From Planctomycetaceae bacterium (GTDB lineage: Bacteria; Planctomycetota; Planctomycetia; Planctomycetales; Planctomycetaceae): DNA of 64,000 nt. The first letter of the stretch is position 1. Each line of letters begins with the position of its first letter. Location of the stretch: NCBI GenBank assembly GCA_002726205.1, contig PBSL01000006.1, positions 35,205 to 99,204 on the forward strand, in the 5' to 3' direction. The notes below the pieces were generated by a model. That model ran no database searches. It saw only the letters and a program-made list of their open reading frames with translations, and was not told where the DNA came from. Position numbers and translations under genes: made by a program. Shown here piece after piece: positions 55,250-64,000 of this stretch.

Positions 55250-56614
55250 CTACCTCCGATTGGCATCCCGGGCGATGCAGTAGAGTTTCCGTGTCCCCCG
55301 CAGAAACAGCTCTCGTTCGACAATCACGGCAGAAGCACTGAAGCTGTCGTTGAGAACGTTCCGGCCGAGAAACTTCGGGCTGAGATCACCGCTGATGACG
55401 AGTGTCGCCCCCTGCCGATCCGTAATATAAATCCGATTCGACGCAGCGACCGGCGAGGCATAAACGTCGCTGACTCCCCCCAGTCGAAACGGCCCGGAAG
55501 GTTCCTTTCCACTGGTGGCATCGAGTCGTGTCAGAATCCCCTGGTAGTGCCGCAGAAAGTACAGCCCTCCCTTGTAGAGCAGAGGGGAGGGCACATAGGG
55601 GGTTCGCTGACGCGTCTTCCACGCAACATGCTCGGTCCCGGTCAGGTCTCCTGTGGCACCCGAGAGTTTCACACCCATCATGATTCGCGTGTTGTAACTG
55701 CTTCCCGAAAAGACCATCCCCGCCTGATACACGGGCGTCGCGACGATGTTGTTCGACAGTCCGGCACATCGCCACAGCACCCGTCCCGTCTCCAGGTCGT
55801 AACCTCGCAGGAATCTTGTCCCGGCAATCACGGCCTGCGCGCGGCCGCCGTGTTCGATCACGATTGGTGACGACCACGACGTAACCTCATCGCGATCGAC
55901 CTTCCATCTCGGTTTGCCCGTCCGTGTATCATAGGCGACGACGAACGACTCCCCTTCGTGATCCCAGTTCACGACCAGCGTTTGGCCATGCAGTGCCGGC
56001 GACGCACCCTCGCCGTGGTTGTGCTTGGTGGCCATCTTTCCCGGCTGAACCTGCCATACCAGCTTCCCTGAAAAATCCAGGCAGTACAGGCCGCGAGAAC
56101 CGAAAAACGCGAACACCCGTTGCCCGTCGGTGACGGGGGAATTTGATGCCAGGCTGCCGGTGAAATGCCCTCCCTCGTGCGGCAGGCCCTCGGCGAGTGT
56201 CTTCTGCCAGAGAATCTTCCCGTCCCGCCGATCAACAGCCCAGGCGACGAAACGATGCTTGCGGGTTACCGGTGCGTTGTCGTGGGCACCGGGATCGGCA
56301 TCCGCTTTCGGTTTCACCGGTTCACCAAATGGCACGGCCACCGTCAGGAACAGGGTGTTGCCCCACACGACAGGAGTTGAATGCCCCGTACCCGGCAGGC
56401 GGATTTTCCACCGCACGTTCTTGATCTCACTCCATTCGGTCGGCGGATCGCCGTGAGGCGACACCCCGGTCCCGAGTGGCCCCCGCCATTGTGCCCATTG
56501 ACGAACAGGATCGACTCGCGACGGCTCGGCGGAAAACACCGTGCTTCCGGCCACCCACACCGCCAGCAACAGTAGCCGACTGCCGGCCCCGCAGAAAATG
56601 ATCTGCCCGTTCAT
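55250..56614 (-). CDS. PQQ-like beta-propeller repeat protein, exported
   Basis: About 454 residues from ATG 56614 (GGAGG 8 nt upstream; signal peptide LLLLAVWVAGSTVFSAEP). The propeller starts QWAQWRGPLGTGVSPHGD, as in planctomycete PQQ-repeat proteins, and carries repeated W-type turns: AVDRRDGKILWQKTL, CLDFSGKLVWQVQPG, YDTRTGKPRWKVDRD, YDLETGRVLWRCAG and RLDATSGKEPSG. It has no dehydrogenase Cys pair, so it is a scaffold or binding protein rather than a quinoprotein enzyme. It lies 26 bp after the DUF4432 gene and is probably co-transcribed with it. Confidence 0.9.
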   Translation of the reverse strand: MNGQIIFCGAGSRLLLLAVWVAGSTVFSAEPSRVDPVRQWAQWRGPLGTGVSPHGDPPTEWSEIKNVRWKIRLPGTGHSTPVVWGNTLFLTVAVPFGEPVKPKADADPGAHDNAPVTRKHRFVAWAVDRRDGKILWQKTLAEGLPHEGGHFTGSLASNSPVTDGQRVFAFFGSRGLYCLDFSGKLVWQVQPGKMATKHNHGEGASPALHGQTLVVNWDHEGESFVVAYDTRTGKPRWKVDRDEVTSWSSPIVIEHGGRAQAVIAGTRFLRGYDLETGRVLWRCAGLSNNIVATPVYQAGMVFSGSSYNTRIMMGVKLSGATGDLTGTEHVAWKTRQRTPYVPSPLLYKGGLYFLRHYQGILTRLDATSGKEPSGPFRLGGVSDVYASPVAASNRIYITDRQGATLVISGDLSPKFLGRNVLNDSFSASAVIVERELFLRGTRKLYCIARDANRR

Positions 56615-56640
56615 ACCAATCGCCTCCGACGAGCCAACAA

Positions 56641-57810
56641 CTAGGCGTCCGCGCACCAGCCCGACTGGGGCTTCTTGAACACCTTCGGTGTTCGCCCGGC
56701 CTGCAATTTCAGGACTCTTGCTTCACCGCTGGCCACCGCCTTCGCATCGCGATGCCATTCCACGCCCAGTCCCAGCGACGTACGCCCCGAACCCTCCAGC
56801 ACAATCACTCGACCCTGATCACCCTCGAAGGATCGTGGGTTCGGGAAGTTCGTCGCGGGTTCGATTCCAGTGACGTAGCCGTCGACGGCCGCGGTGGTGT
56901 TCTTCCACTGGCTGAAACACGGCAACCGCCGGGCGTCATACACCAGGCTCACGCCCTGCGTGCCGTGTGCGTTCTTCAACAGCACGCGAGTCTGGCCGTC
57001 GCCGGCGGCATTCATCTTGTAGAAATAGACCTGTTCTTCGTAACCGGCCTCTTCGCCTCGATAGCTGTCGTAGGAATCCACGGTGGTCGCCGCGTGATCA
57101 TTGCGTGGAACAACCGTGTGTGCCGGTGCCACCAGTTGAGCACCGGCATCCAGCAACGGCACCCCGATATTGACGTGGTACAGCATCTGCACTTCGGCCG
57201 GCGAAGCCGAAAGGTTTTCAACCTCATCCTCGATCCGGAACCCCGATTCACCAAACCGCGTCACCCATGTCGCGTGCAATCTCACCTTGAGAAAATGGAA
57301 TCGCACCTCGTCGACAATGCCGCTGACACGGATTTCCCCACGGTCGGAATCCACGGTCACGGTGACTTCATCGGCCGGCTGGTTGGCAATGCGTCCATGC
57401 AGCGGGTACCGCAACCGGCCGTCGTCATCAAACTCCGGCGCCCCGTTACTTTCCAGGCCACACCGCACCAGCAGTTCATCGAACCCGTCGAGCCATCCCA
57501 GCCCACTCGGTTCTCCCAGGTCCACGTCCCGGGGATGCACGGGTCCTCGGATCGGCGCCTGCCAGCCGAGCCGATCCTTTTCGGCGATCGCCTGCCAGAC
57601 GCCCATGCCCCGAGACGGGATGAGTGTGACTTCGATCGCCCCGTTGTCGATCTCGATCACGTCTACCCCCTCACGCCGTCCGCCACGGAGTGTCCGTTTC
57701 CTAACCGACCACCCCTTGGGTGTTCCTTTGACGTCATCATCGTCGATCGAAAACGTCTCGACGTGCAGTTCTCGATCGATGCTCGAGAGGATCCACGACC
57801 TGGTGTTCAC
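56641..57810 (-). CDS. DUF4432 (aldose-1-epimerase-like) family protein
   Basis: 389 residues. The GTG at 57810 is supported by AGGAG 8 nt upstream, and no ATG competes. It is a galactose-mutarotase-like beta-sandwich: EVTLIPSRGMGVWQA (sugar-pocket Arg and Gly), GWLDGFDELLVRCGLESNGAPEFD, YPLHGRIANQPAD (with the pocket His), LYHVNIGVPLLDAG and GIEPATNFPNPRSFE. DUF4432 proteins probably bind or epimerise sugars in the cytosol. First gene of an operon with the PQQ propeller; divergent from the PcRGLX-like gene. Confidence 0.9.
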   Translation of the reverse strand: MNTRSWILSSIDRELHVETFSIDDDDVKGTPKGWSVRKRTLRGGRREGVDVIEIDNGAIEVTLIPSRGMGVWQAIAEKDRLGWQAPIRGPVHPRDVDLGEPSGLGWLDGFDELLVRCGLESNGAPEFDDDGRLRYPLHGRIANQPADEVTVTVDSDRGEIRVSGIVDEVRFHFLKVRLHATWVTRFGESGFRIEDEVENLSASPAEVQMLYHVNIGVPLLDAGAQLVAPAHTVVPRNDHAATTVDSYDSYRGEEAGYEEQVYFYKMNAAGDGQTRVLLKNAHGTQGVSLVYDARRLPCFSQWKNTTAAVDGYVTGIEPATNFPNPRSFEGDQGRVIVLEGSGRTSLGLGVEWHRDAKAVASGEARVLKLQAGRTPKVFKKPQSGWCADA

Positions 57811-57976
57811 GGAAGATACTCCTGGCTGTCGTATTACTGTGACACTGGCTCAATCACACCCGAGGATGATCACTCCGGCCTCAGTCGATTGCAACCCGAC
57901 GAGCTTCACGACTGACGACACGTCGGCCAACGGGTATCATCACGCTCATGGGACCGATAAGCCACGAGGGAACTCC

Positions 57977-60415
57977 ATGCGTTTTCTGAACATCATTGCG
58001 GTTTTCGCGTCGATGGCCGTTACAGCCGTCGCCGGCGAATTCGCCCTGTCGGTGACCGAACCAGCCGGTGTCACACACCACTCCGCCCCCGTGACATCCG
58101 GGGTCCCCTTCGCGCAGGGTGAACTCCGCAGCGCCGACGCGGTGGCCTTGTTTCTGGCGGGACCCGAACAGCGCCGCGTGCCGCTACAGACCGAGATCCT
58201 CTCGCGGTGGCCCGACGCTTCCGTCAAGTGGCTCCTGCTGGACTTCCAGATCGACCTCCAACCCGACCAGAAATCCGATTTTGTCCTGAGGTACGGAAAA
58301 CACGTTTCCCGAAATCCGGTCAAGAACCCCATCCTGATCACCGACGGCTACAAGGGTTTGACGATCGACACCCGTCGCATACGACTGCACCTGGACCGCA
58401 AGAACTTTCGCCCTCTCAACGCTGTCTGGCTCGACACCAACAAGGACGGCACCTATGACGACTCGGAACGGATCACGGCTGCCGCTTCCGAAGGGATCCA
58501 GCTCACTGACCCGAGTGGTCGCACATTCCGGGCCCACCTCTCCCGAATGCGGCTCGTGCGGGAGCAGCAGGGACCTCTGCGCGCCTGCCTGCGAATGCAC
58601 GGAACGCATTCAGACGCCAACGGCCGGCTGTTTCGATATGTCCTCCGCCTGCATGTCTTTCGCGGCCGGCCCGACGTTCGCATCGACTACACCTTTATCA
58701 ATGATCACGCTGCGATGATGATGACTCCGGTGAGCTCCTTGAGCTACGGCCTGGCACTCGACGGCGACGGCCCATTCACCCATCTTCTGCAGGGCCCACG
58801 CGATCGCCCCACGCGGCTGTTTCAACTCGACGACCGCCGGTACCACGTCGATGGCCGACCGGCCGGCCGACAGGCCCAGGGTTGGCTTTCGGTCTCTGGT
58901 CCCCGCGGTGGGCTGGCTGTCGGCGTCCGTCATTTCTGGCAAAACTGGCCCAAGGCCCTCTCGCTGGACAAGGGCCGAATCACCGTCGGCCTGCTGCCAT
59001 CATTTCCAGACGGCACCTACGACGGCCGCCCGATTCGCGATGAAGCCAAGCTCTACTACTATCTTCGCAAGGGCCGTTACTCATTCAAGATCGGGATGGC
59101 ACGCACCCATGAGCTTTGGGTCCGGTTCTTCCACAGGCCACCCGACCCCCAGCGACTCGCCGATCACTACCGTGGCCTCCAACAACGCTTGCTGGCGCAA
59201 CCGTCGCCGCAGCGGATCGCCGTGACCAGGGCACTCGGGACATTGCCACCGGCCCGACCCGGCATCACTGCCGGCTACGACAAGTGGATGGCCGGTTACA
59301 TGGCAAAACACCTCCGTGAACAGGCCGAGGTCCGCGAGTACGGACTACTCAATTACGGCGACTGGTACTCGATCCCATGGGATTCCTGGGGAAACCTGGA
59401 ATACGACACCGCCCGCTGCTTCTTTCAACAGTATCTGCGTACCGGTGACCGTCGCTATTTTGACCGGGCCGAGATCGCCGCCCAGCATTACGTTGACGTC
59501 GACGTCGCACACGCCGTCAACAACGAGCTACAGGAGTACGGGGGAAGCTGGCAAATCCAACCCGGTCGCGTCTGGGCCCATTGCGTTGGCCACACCGGGG
59601 GTTACTACGGCCGCTACGATGGCGAACGCTACCACGACGAGGCACCGCTGGTCATGAAAGGCGCCTATCAACTCGGTCTGATCGACAACGGTCACACATG
59701 GATCGGAGGTGTCTTCGACCATCACCTCCTGACCGGGAGTCGTCGGGCCCGGGAGATTGCCGTCCTTGCCACCGACGCTATCGCGCGCCGCACCCCGACA
59801 CGATACACCGACCATCTCCGTGGCATCGGCTGGCCGCTTCACATGATGATGGCCGCCTGGGACGCCACCGGCGACCAGGCCTATCTGGCCGCCGCCACCC
59901 GGCAGTGGCGTCGACTCCGGAAACATCTCGACCCAAAACGTGGCTGGGTCATCAAACTGGCCTATGGCCACTGCAGCGAAGCGAGTGACGCCGGTCGCTG
60001 CCGCGGCCAGAACGCCTACATGCTGGCGCTGACCCTCAGCGGTGTGGCGAGATACCACGCGGCCACCCGGGACCCGGAAGTTCTCGTCGGCCTCACCGCG
60101 GGCATCGACCAATTGATCCGCAGCTGCTGGAACGAAAAACACAAGGCTTTTCACCTCTCATCCTGTCGTCACAGCAAGCACCTCATACCTCCAAAACAGA
60201 ATTCTCCGGCGGCCTTGTCGGCCCAGGCCATCGCCTACGAATCGGCTGTCACCGGAAATCGCGAACATCGCCGAATTGGCAAGGAGGCCATCAAAGCCCT
60301 GATCGAAGATGGAGTTGCCAATATTGGTACCGATAGCTTGAAGGGGCAGACCGGATACGGCAGCATGATGTTTCTGTTCACACCGTTTGGGCTTCCCCTG
60401 CTGGAAAGCGAATAG
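57977..60415 (+). CDS. PcRGLX/YetA-like exported protein (exo-rhamnogalacturonan-lyase-type)
   Basis: About 812 residues from ATG 57977 (GAGGG about 8 nt upstream; signal peptide LNIIAVFASMAVTAVAG). The frame is open about 270 codons further upstream, but that part is antisense to the DUF4432 gene and is not real. The N-terminal domain (ALSVTEPAGVTHHSAPVTSG, VPLQTEILSRWPDASVKWLLLDFQ) matches the RIFT-barrel module of PcRGLX/YetA proteins. The C-terminal half is a helical toroid (NLEYDTARCFFQQYLRTGD, ELQEYGGSWQIQPGRVWAHCVGHTGGYYGRYDG, GIGWPLHMMMAAWDATGD). Related fungal enzymes cleave rhamnogalacturonan; the target here is inferred only by analogy. Confidence 0.75.
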   Translation: MRFLNIIAVFASMAVTAVAGEFALSVTEPAGVTHHSAPVTSGVPFAQGELRSADAVALFLAGPEQRRVPLQTEILSRWPDASVKWLLLDFQIDLQPDQKSDFVLRYGKHVSRNPVKNPILITDGYKGLTIDTRRIRLHLDRKNFRPLNAVWLDTNKDGTYDDSERITAAASEGIQLTDPSGRTFRAHLSRMRLVREQQGPLRACLRMHGTHSDANGRLFRYVLRLHVFRGRPDVRIDYTFINDHAAMMMTPVSSLSYGLALDGDGPFTHLLQGPRDRPTRLFQLDDRRYHVDGRPAGRQAQGWLSVSGPRGGLAVGVRHFWQNWPKALSLDKGRITVGLLPSFPDGTYDGRPIRDEAKLYYYLRKGRYSFKIGMARTHELWVRFFHRPPDPQRLADHYRGLQQRLLAQPSPQRIAVTRALGTLPPARPGITAGYDKWMAGYMAKHLREQAEVREYGLLNYGDWYSIPWDSWGNLEYDTARCFFQQYLRTGDRRYFDRAEIAAQHYVDVDVAHAVNNELQEYGGSWQIQPGRVWAHCVGHTGGYYGRYDGERYHDEAPLVMKGAYQLGLIDNGHTWIGGVFDHHLLTGSRRAREIAVLATDAIARRTPTRYTDHLRGIGWPLHMMMAAWDATGDQAYLAAATRQWRRLRKHLDPKRGWVIKLAYGHCSEASDAGRCRGQNAYMLALTLSGVARYHAATRDPEVLVGLTAGIDQLIRSCWNEKHKAFHLSSCRHSKHLIPPKQNSPAALSAQAIAYESAVTGNREHRRIGKEAIKALIEDGVANIGTDSLKGQTGYGSMMFLFTPFGLPLLESE

Positions 60416-60464
60416 CCCACCGCCTTCTCCCCAGACCCACCCCCCCGTCCCAAAGGACATTGCC

Positions 60465-61781
60465 ATGACCGATTCCGCCAACCGCCGCCGGTTTCTACAG
60501 TCAACAACCGCCCTTGCCGCCACGGGCATCGTGGGAGCACACGCCGCCGGCAAGGAGCAGTCGCAAACCGTCCGACTGGGAATCATCGGCTGCGGCGGCA
60601 TCATGGGGCACCACGTCAAGGGGCTTGTCGAACGGAGAGAAAACGTCCATTTCTCGTGGCTCTGCGACGTCGACCCGGCTCAGATGAACCGCAAGGAATC
60701 GATCATCGGCAGTTTCCAGGCCAAGCCCGCGCGGCGGACACACAAGTACGAAGACGTGTTGTCCGACCCGAGAGTCGACGCCGTGATCATCGCCACGCCC
60801 CACCACTGGCATGCTCCGATCGGCCTGCAGGCAATGGCACAGGGAAAGGACATCTACGTCGAGAAACCGTTGTCGCACGTGTTCAACGAAGGACCGCTGA
60901 TGATTGCCGCGGCCAAGCGTTACGGACGGATTGTCCAACAGGGCAGCCAGATGCGCAGCAGTGCCGTGACGGCCAAGGCCGGAAAACTGCTCAAGGACGG
61001 CTTGATCGGTGACGTGATGGTCGCCCGGGCCTGGACGGCAGAAACACGATCCGTCGTGCCACCGGTTCCCGACAGCAAGCCCCCGCAGGGAGTCGATTAC
61101 GACCGCTGGCTGGGTCCCGCACCGGCACACGCCTTCAACAAGCACCGCTTCCATGCCAGCTGGCGTCGCTTCAAAGACTACGCCAACGGTGAAATCGGCG
61201 ACGACGGTATTCACGACATCGACATGGCCCGCTGGGGGTTGGGTAACAACCTGCTTCCTTCCAAGGTCTCCGCCGGTGGCGGGCGGATGCTGCTGCACGG
61301 GCACAGCAGCGACTATCCTGACAACATGATTGTCCGTTACGAGTTTCCCGACGGCAAGGTGATGGTCTACGAGAATTACCCGTTCACCGCCTATGGCCTG
61401 CACGGCTTTGACAACGGAAACGTCTTCTACGGCACCAAGGGTTACATGATCTTCTCGCGTCGCGGGGCCTTCAGCGTCTTCCTTGGCCCCAAGAATCAGC
61501 GGGGACCGACCGAGGGCAAAGCACTCCGCGGACAACGCGGTTACGCCGAGCACATGGACAACTTCCTGACGGCGGTTAGAACGCGACGGCCGATCACACG
61601 AGCCGACGCCGTCGCCGCGCACCTCTCTTGTTCGCTCGTCCATTTCGGCAACATCGCCTATGACACCAACAGCACGTTGAACTTCGATGCCAAGTCCGCA
61701 AGATTCCTCAACAATTCGCCCGCGAATGCGTTGCTTGGCAAATCCTACCGCGAGCCCTTCGGGCTCCCGACGATGGCCTAG
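60465..61781 (+). CDS. Tat-exported Gfo/Idh/MocA oxidoreductase
   Basis: About 438 residues from ATG 60465 (AAAGGA upstream). A Tat signal (NRRRFLQSTTALAATGIVGA) precedes a Rossmann fold LGIIGCGGIMGHHVKGL, IIATPHHWHAPIG, EKP motif YVEKPLSHVF and GDDGIHDIDMARWGLG. It is a paralogue of the protein at 32218, with the same order of motifs. It follows the PcRGLX-like gene by 49 bp, so the pair may serve the breakdown of one acidic polysaccharide (inference). Confidence 0.92.
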   Translation: MTDSANRRRFLQSTTALAATGIVGAHAAGKEQSQTVRLGIIGCGGIMGHHVKGLVERRENVHFSWLCDVDPAQMNRKESIIGSFQAKPARRTHKYEDVLSDPRVDAVIIATPHHWHAPIGLQAMAQGKDIYVEKPLSHVFNEGPLMIAAAKRYGRIVQQGSQMRSSAVTAKAGKLLKDGLIGDVMVARAWTAETRSVVPPVPDSKPPQGVDYDRWLGPAPAHAFNKHRFHASWRRFKDYANGEIGDDGIHDIDMARWGLGNNLLPSKVSAGGGRMLLHGHSSDYPDNMIVRYEFPDGKVMVYENYPFTAYGLHGFDNGNVFYGTKGYMIFSRRGAFSVFLGPKNQRGPTEGKALRGQRGYAEHMDNFLTAVRTRRPITRADAVAAHLSCSLVHFGNIAYDTNSTLNFDAKSARFLNNSPANALLGKSYREPFGLPTMA

Positions 61782-61784
61782 ACT
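61779..61784 (+). promoter_or_regulatory. TAGACT element overlapping the Gfo/Idh stop codon
   Basis: TAGACT includes the TAG stop codon of the Gfo/Idh gene and lies 24 bp upstream of the ATG of the K+ channel gene. It may be a -10 for that gene or chance. Confidence 0.2.
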
Positions 61785-61807
61785 TCCGACCCGAGACGCC
61801 AAAGGCC

Positions 61808-62890
61808 ATGATCCTCTTTCGAATGTCCCAGATGTTTCGCCGCCTGCGCGCCAGGCGGCACGCTGCCATCTCGGTGGTTCTGGGCATGCTCGTGCTGTCG
61901 CTTCTGGGAAACGCCGCCTGTTTCTACTACTTCGAGGGGCCTCCCTCGGGGGATGCGGCCCCAGCTGGCCCCAAGACATTCGCTGACGCCCTTTGGTTCA
62001 GCGTGATTTCGATCACGACGATCGGCTACGGCGACTACTTCCCGGCCTCGACACCTGCGAGGCTGAGCACCGTCTTCTTTATCGTCTTCACCGGGCTGGC
62101 CGCCTTTTCGATGCTGCTGGGAATGGGCATCGACGCAGTCACCGAATTATCGAATCGCAGGAGAATCGGCATGGCCGACATCGCCACCCACGACCACATC
62201 GTCATCGTCAATGTCCCGACAACCGAACGAGTGACCCAGGTGATCGATGAACTCAAGGGCGACACGCTCTACGAGACCTCCGACATTGTCGTCATCAGCG
62301 ACCGACTCGAGGAATTTCCCTCCGAGGATCCTCACGTGATGTTCATCAGTGGATCTGTACTCGATCGTGACACCTACCACCGTGCCAAAGTGGAACTGGC
62401 CAACCAGGCAATCGTGCTCGCCACGTCCTACGACGATCCCGGCAGCGATGCAGTCGCCGCCGCCGCCGTCGCCGTCATCGATTCGATCAAGCCCGAAATC
62501 CACATCGTGGCCGAGTGCATCAACCCCCGCCATCGTCCCCTCTTCGACTCCGTCAATTGCGACTCGATCGTCTTCAGCATGGGGATTTCCGCCAACCTGC
62601 TCGCCCAGGAGGCCCAGGATCCGGGCGTCTCGCAACTGGTTGAAGTCATCACCAGCAATTTGCAGGGCGCCACCCTGTTCAGCATCGCCATTCCCGACGG
62701 TGCCATCGACGACTACACCGCCATGGCCTGTCGGCTTCTCGAACACAACATCAACGTCCTGTGCATCAATCGGGGCAAGGAATGCCTGACAAGCTGGCAA
62801 GATTGCGAGCCCCGGCCAGACGATCGAATGATCTTTGCGGCCGAACGCCGTCATTCCTGGTCCCAACTGCAGCCACTGATCAGCGAGTGA
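61808..62890 (+). CDS. Potassium channel with TrkA-N/RCK-type domain
   Basis: 360 residues. Two transmembrane helices (about 20-42, VVLGMLVLSLLGNAACFYYF, and 88-110, VFFIVFTGLAAFSMLLGMGI) flank a pore with the K+ filter TTIGYGD (70-76). A cytosolic RCK-like domain follows (HDHIVIVNVPTTERVTQVIDEL), but the nucleotide-binding GxGxxG is replaced by N-V-P-T-T-E, so ligand binding may differ. The MthK/Kch-type domain order supports K+ permeation. AAAGG lies very close to the ATG; an ATG at 61823 is possible. The 3' end overlaps the convergent epimerase gene by 11 bp. Confidence 0.9.
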   Translation: MILFRMSQMFRRLRARRHAAISVVLGMLVLSLLGNAACFYYFEGPPSGDAAPAGPKTFADALWFSVISITTIGYGDYFPASTPARLSTVFFIVFTGLAAFSMLLGMGIDAVTELSNRRRIGMADIATHDHIVIVNVPTTERVTQVIDELKGDTLYETSDIVVISDRLEEFPSEDPHVMFISGSVLDRDTYHRAKVELANQAIVLATSYDDPGSDAVAAAAVAVIDSIKPEIHIVAECINPRHRPLFDSVNCDSIVFSMGISANLLAQEAQDPGVSQLVEVITSNLQGATLFSIAIPDGAIDDYTAMACRLLEHNINVLCINRGKECLTSWQDCEPRPDDRMIFAAERRHSWSQLQPLISE

Positions 62891-63857
62891 TTTCGAGCGT
62901 CCCGTCGGCTGCCATCGCTTGGAATCTCCGGATCGACTCGGCGAGGCCATCCTCCAGAGACGTGAGTGGCATTCGCGGGAACGCCACCACCGTCTCGCTA
63001 TCGTCGAGGTCACAAACGAATGGCATCGATGTCGCTTCCGGGGCGATGCCAACGCCGGGGTCATTGATGCCGGCCGCGTCACAGGCGCCGCGTATTTTCT
63101 CGACGAACAACTCTGTCGCAACCGTCTGGCCCCTCAGATTAAACGCACGGCATCCCTCAAAAGGATCGATCGCGGCCAGTGAAAACCCGGCGCCTACGTC
63201 GTCAACGTAATGAAAATGCTCGCGTCCCTGGTAGGGCAGCCGAAAGGGAACACCCAGAACCGCCGCCTTGATTGCCGTCGTTGGGGCCGAAGTCAGTCCC
63301 TGGTCCCGTCCGGGACCATAGGTCGTGGCCAATCTCAGACTGATGGTTGCGACACCCGTCTCGGCATGAAACGCCTGGGCCATTCCTTCGCCAGCCACTT
63401 TCCAGTAGCCGTACAGATTCGGGGGCCCGAAGGGGACGTCGACACCCACGCTGTCCCCGTCGTAGAGCCCGCGTGGACCGTAGACAGCCGCTGAACTGGC
63501 AAAGACGAAACGGCGCAAACCGTCGCCCAGCTGCCGAGCTGCTCGGAACATGTTCAATGTCCCGGCGACATTGACCGCCAGTCCCTCCATCGGCCGAGCC
63601 TGACAGTCGGGTGTCTGAAAGGCCGCCAGGTGAATCACCGCCGAGGGTGCTGCAGCTGAAACCGCCTCATGGACCTGATCAGCATCGGTGATATCGCCCT
63701 GAACCAGCTGGATTCGATCATGATACCGCGCGGGTATGCGACTGAAGTCCTCGCGTCGACTGAACCCGACCACTCGCTGCACACCCTCGTCGAGAAGATG
63801 GCCGACCGTGGCTGCGCCGATGCAACCGGTCGGCCCACTAACAAACACCGTTGTCAT
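62880..63857 (-). CDS. NAD-dependent epimerase/dehydratase (extended SDR)
   Basis: About 325 residues from ATG 63857; a GTG at 63884 would add nine residues. The extended SDR motifs are present: SGPTGCIGAATVGHLL (NAD loop GxxGxxG), GDITDADQV, HLAAFQTPDCQ, FASSAAVYGPRG, catalytic Y-x3-K in NLYGYWKVAGEGMA, and LRLATTYGPGRDQG. It resembles UDP-sugar 4-epimerases and related nucleotide-sugar or uronate enzymes; the substrate is unknown. It shares 11 bp with the K+ channel gene at the convergent ends. Confidence 0.9.
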   Translation of the reverse strand: MTTVFVSGPTGCIGAATVGHLLDEGVQRVVGFSRREDFSRIPARYHDRIQLVQGDITDADQVHEAVSAAAPSAVIHLAAFQTPDCQARPMEGLAVNVAGTLNMFRAARQLGDGLRRFVFASSAAVYGPRGLYDGDSVGVDVPFGPPNLYGYWKVAGEGMAQAFHAETGVATISLRLATTYGPGRDQGLTSAPTTAIKAAVLGVPFRLPYQGREHFHYVDDVGAGFSLAAIDPFEGCRAFNLRGQTVATELFVEKIRGACDAAGINDPGVGIAPEATSMPFVCDLDDSETVVAFPRMPLTSLEDGLAESIRRFQAMAADGTLEITR

Positions 63858-64000
63858 GTCACTGTTGCCTCGTTTCTTGAACACGTGTCAGTGAAACATC
63901 TCCGAAGCTCCCGAAAACGTCTCTGGAGGTCAACGCCACCGGGCAACTTGTCTTCCAGGAGCAGCCCCGAAACCGGCAATCCGTGACCTCTCCGCAGTCG
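63858..64000. other. Upstream region of the epimerase gene
   Basis: 143 bp to the window edge. No gene, hairpin or clear promoter is recognised. Confidence 0.4.

Noticed and set aside
57170..57976. Open frame extending the PcRGLX-like gene upstream by about 270 codons
   Set aside because: It is antisense to the well-supported DUF4432 gene, and the signal peptide and ribosome site sit at 57977.
1..64000. CRISPR arrays, rRNA, tRNA, transposons, integrase or attachment sites
   Set aside because: No regularly spaced repeats, conserved RNA segments or transposase motifs were recognised on either strand.

Overview
The window is a GC-rich, densely coded bacterial chromosome segment that almost certainly comes from a planctomycete (Planctomycetota). 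The evidence is the gene repertoire. There are two PSCyt2/PSD1 (DUF1549/DUF1553) proteins, each followed by a DUF1501 protein, plus a third DUF1501 gene and the tail of a fourth. There are three sulfatases, two Tat-exported Gfo/Idh/MocA oxidoreductases, a DWG-type Ser/Thr kinase, and many exported glycan-active and beta-propeller proteins. I recognised no rRNA, tRNA, CRISPR array, transposase or phage gene.

Layout. 1-3.3 kb: the 3' end of a sugar-phosphate isomerase/epimerase gene, a secreted TIM-barrel/CBM-like protein, and a divergent Rrf2-regulator / DUF3365 cytochrome pair with a perfect 22-bp palindrome between them, followed by a strong terminator. 3.4-13.2 kb: a DUF4838 protein on the minus strand, then five plus-strand genes for exported hydrolases (two metallophosphoesterases, a GDPD-propeller fusion, a C69 dipeptidase, a beta-helix protein). 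13.2-16 kb: a near-consensus sigma-54 promoter in front of a small secreted protein, then a collagenase/cellulase-like hydrolase. 16.2-19.1 kb: a MacA-like adaptor and a MacB-like permease with no ATPase. 19.2-24.3 kb: a Tat protein of unknown function, a PqqB-like metallohydrolase, a DUF167 protein, an alpha/beta hydrolase, a DUF1501 remnant and an intact DUF1501 gene.

24.4-28.1 kb: a tight 2-aminoethylphosphonate catabolic operon (Phn-HD, phnX, phnW, phosphonate-associated alcohol dehydrogenase). 28.1-41.1 kb: sulfatases, alpha/beta hydrolases, a Gfo/Idh - sulfatase - sialidase operon, a serine/threonine kinase and a creatininase - sialidase pair. 41.2-47.6 kb: the first PSCyt2/PSD1 + DUF1501 pair and an asparagine synthase on the minus strand. 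47.8-64 kb: a lactonase-type propeller, a nitrilase-family amidohydrolase, the second PSCyt1/PSCyt2/PSD1 + DUF1501 pair with a serine beta-lactamase-like hydrolase, a DUF4432 + PQQ-propeller operon, a PcRGLX/YetA-like protein, a Tat Gfo/Idh protein, a K+ channel and an NAD-dependent epimerase.

Taken together, most genes encode exported enzymes for degrading sulfated or acidic polysaccharides, with a second theme of acquiring phosphorus from organic sources (phosphodiesterases and phosphonate breakdown). The most interesting regulatory signals are the Rrf2-DUF3365 intergenic palindrome and the sigma-54 promoter. The most interesting gene-level anomalies are the DUF1501 tail remnant, the ATPase-less MacAB-like pair, and a sulfatase whose catalytic motif lacks the usual Pro/Ala.
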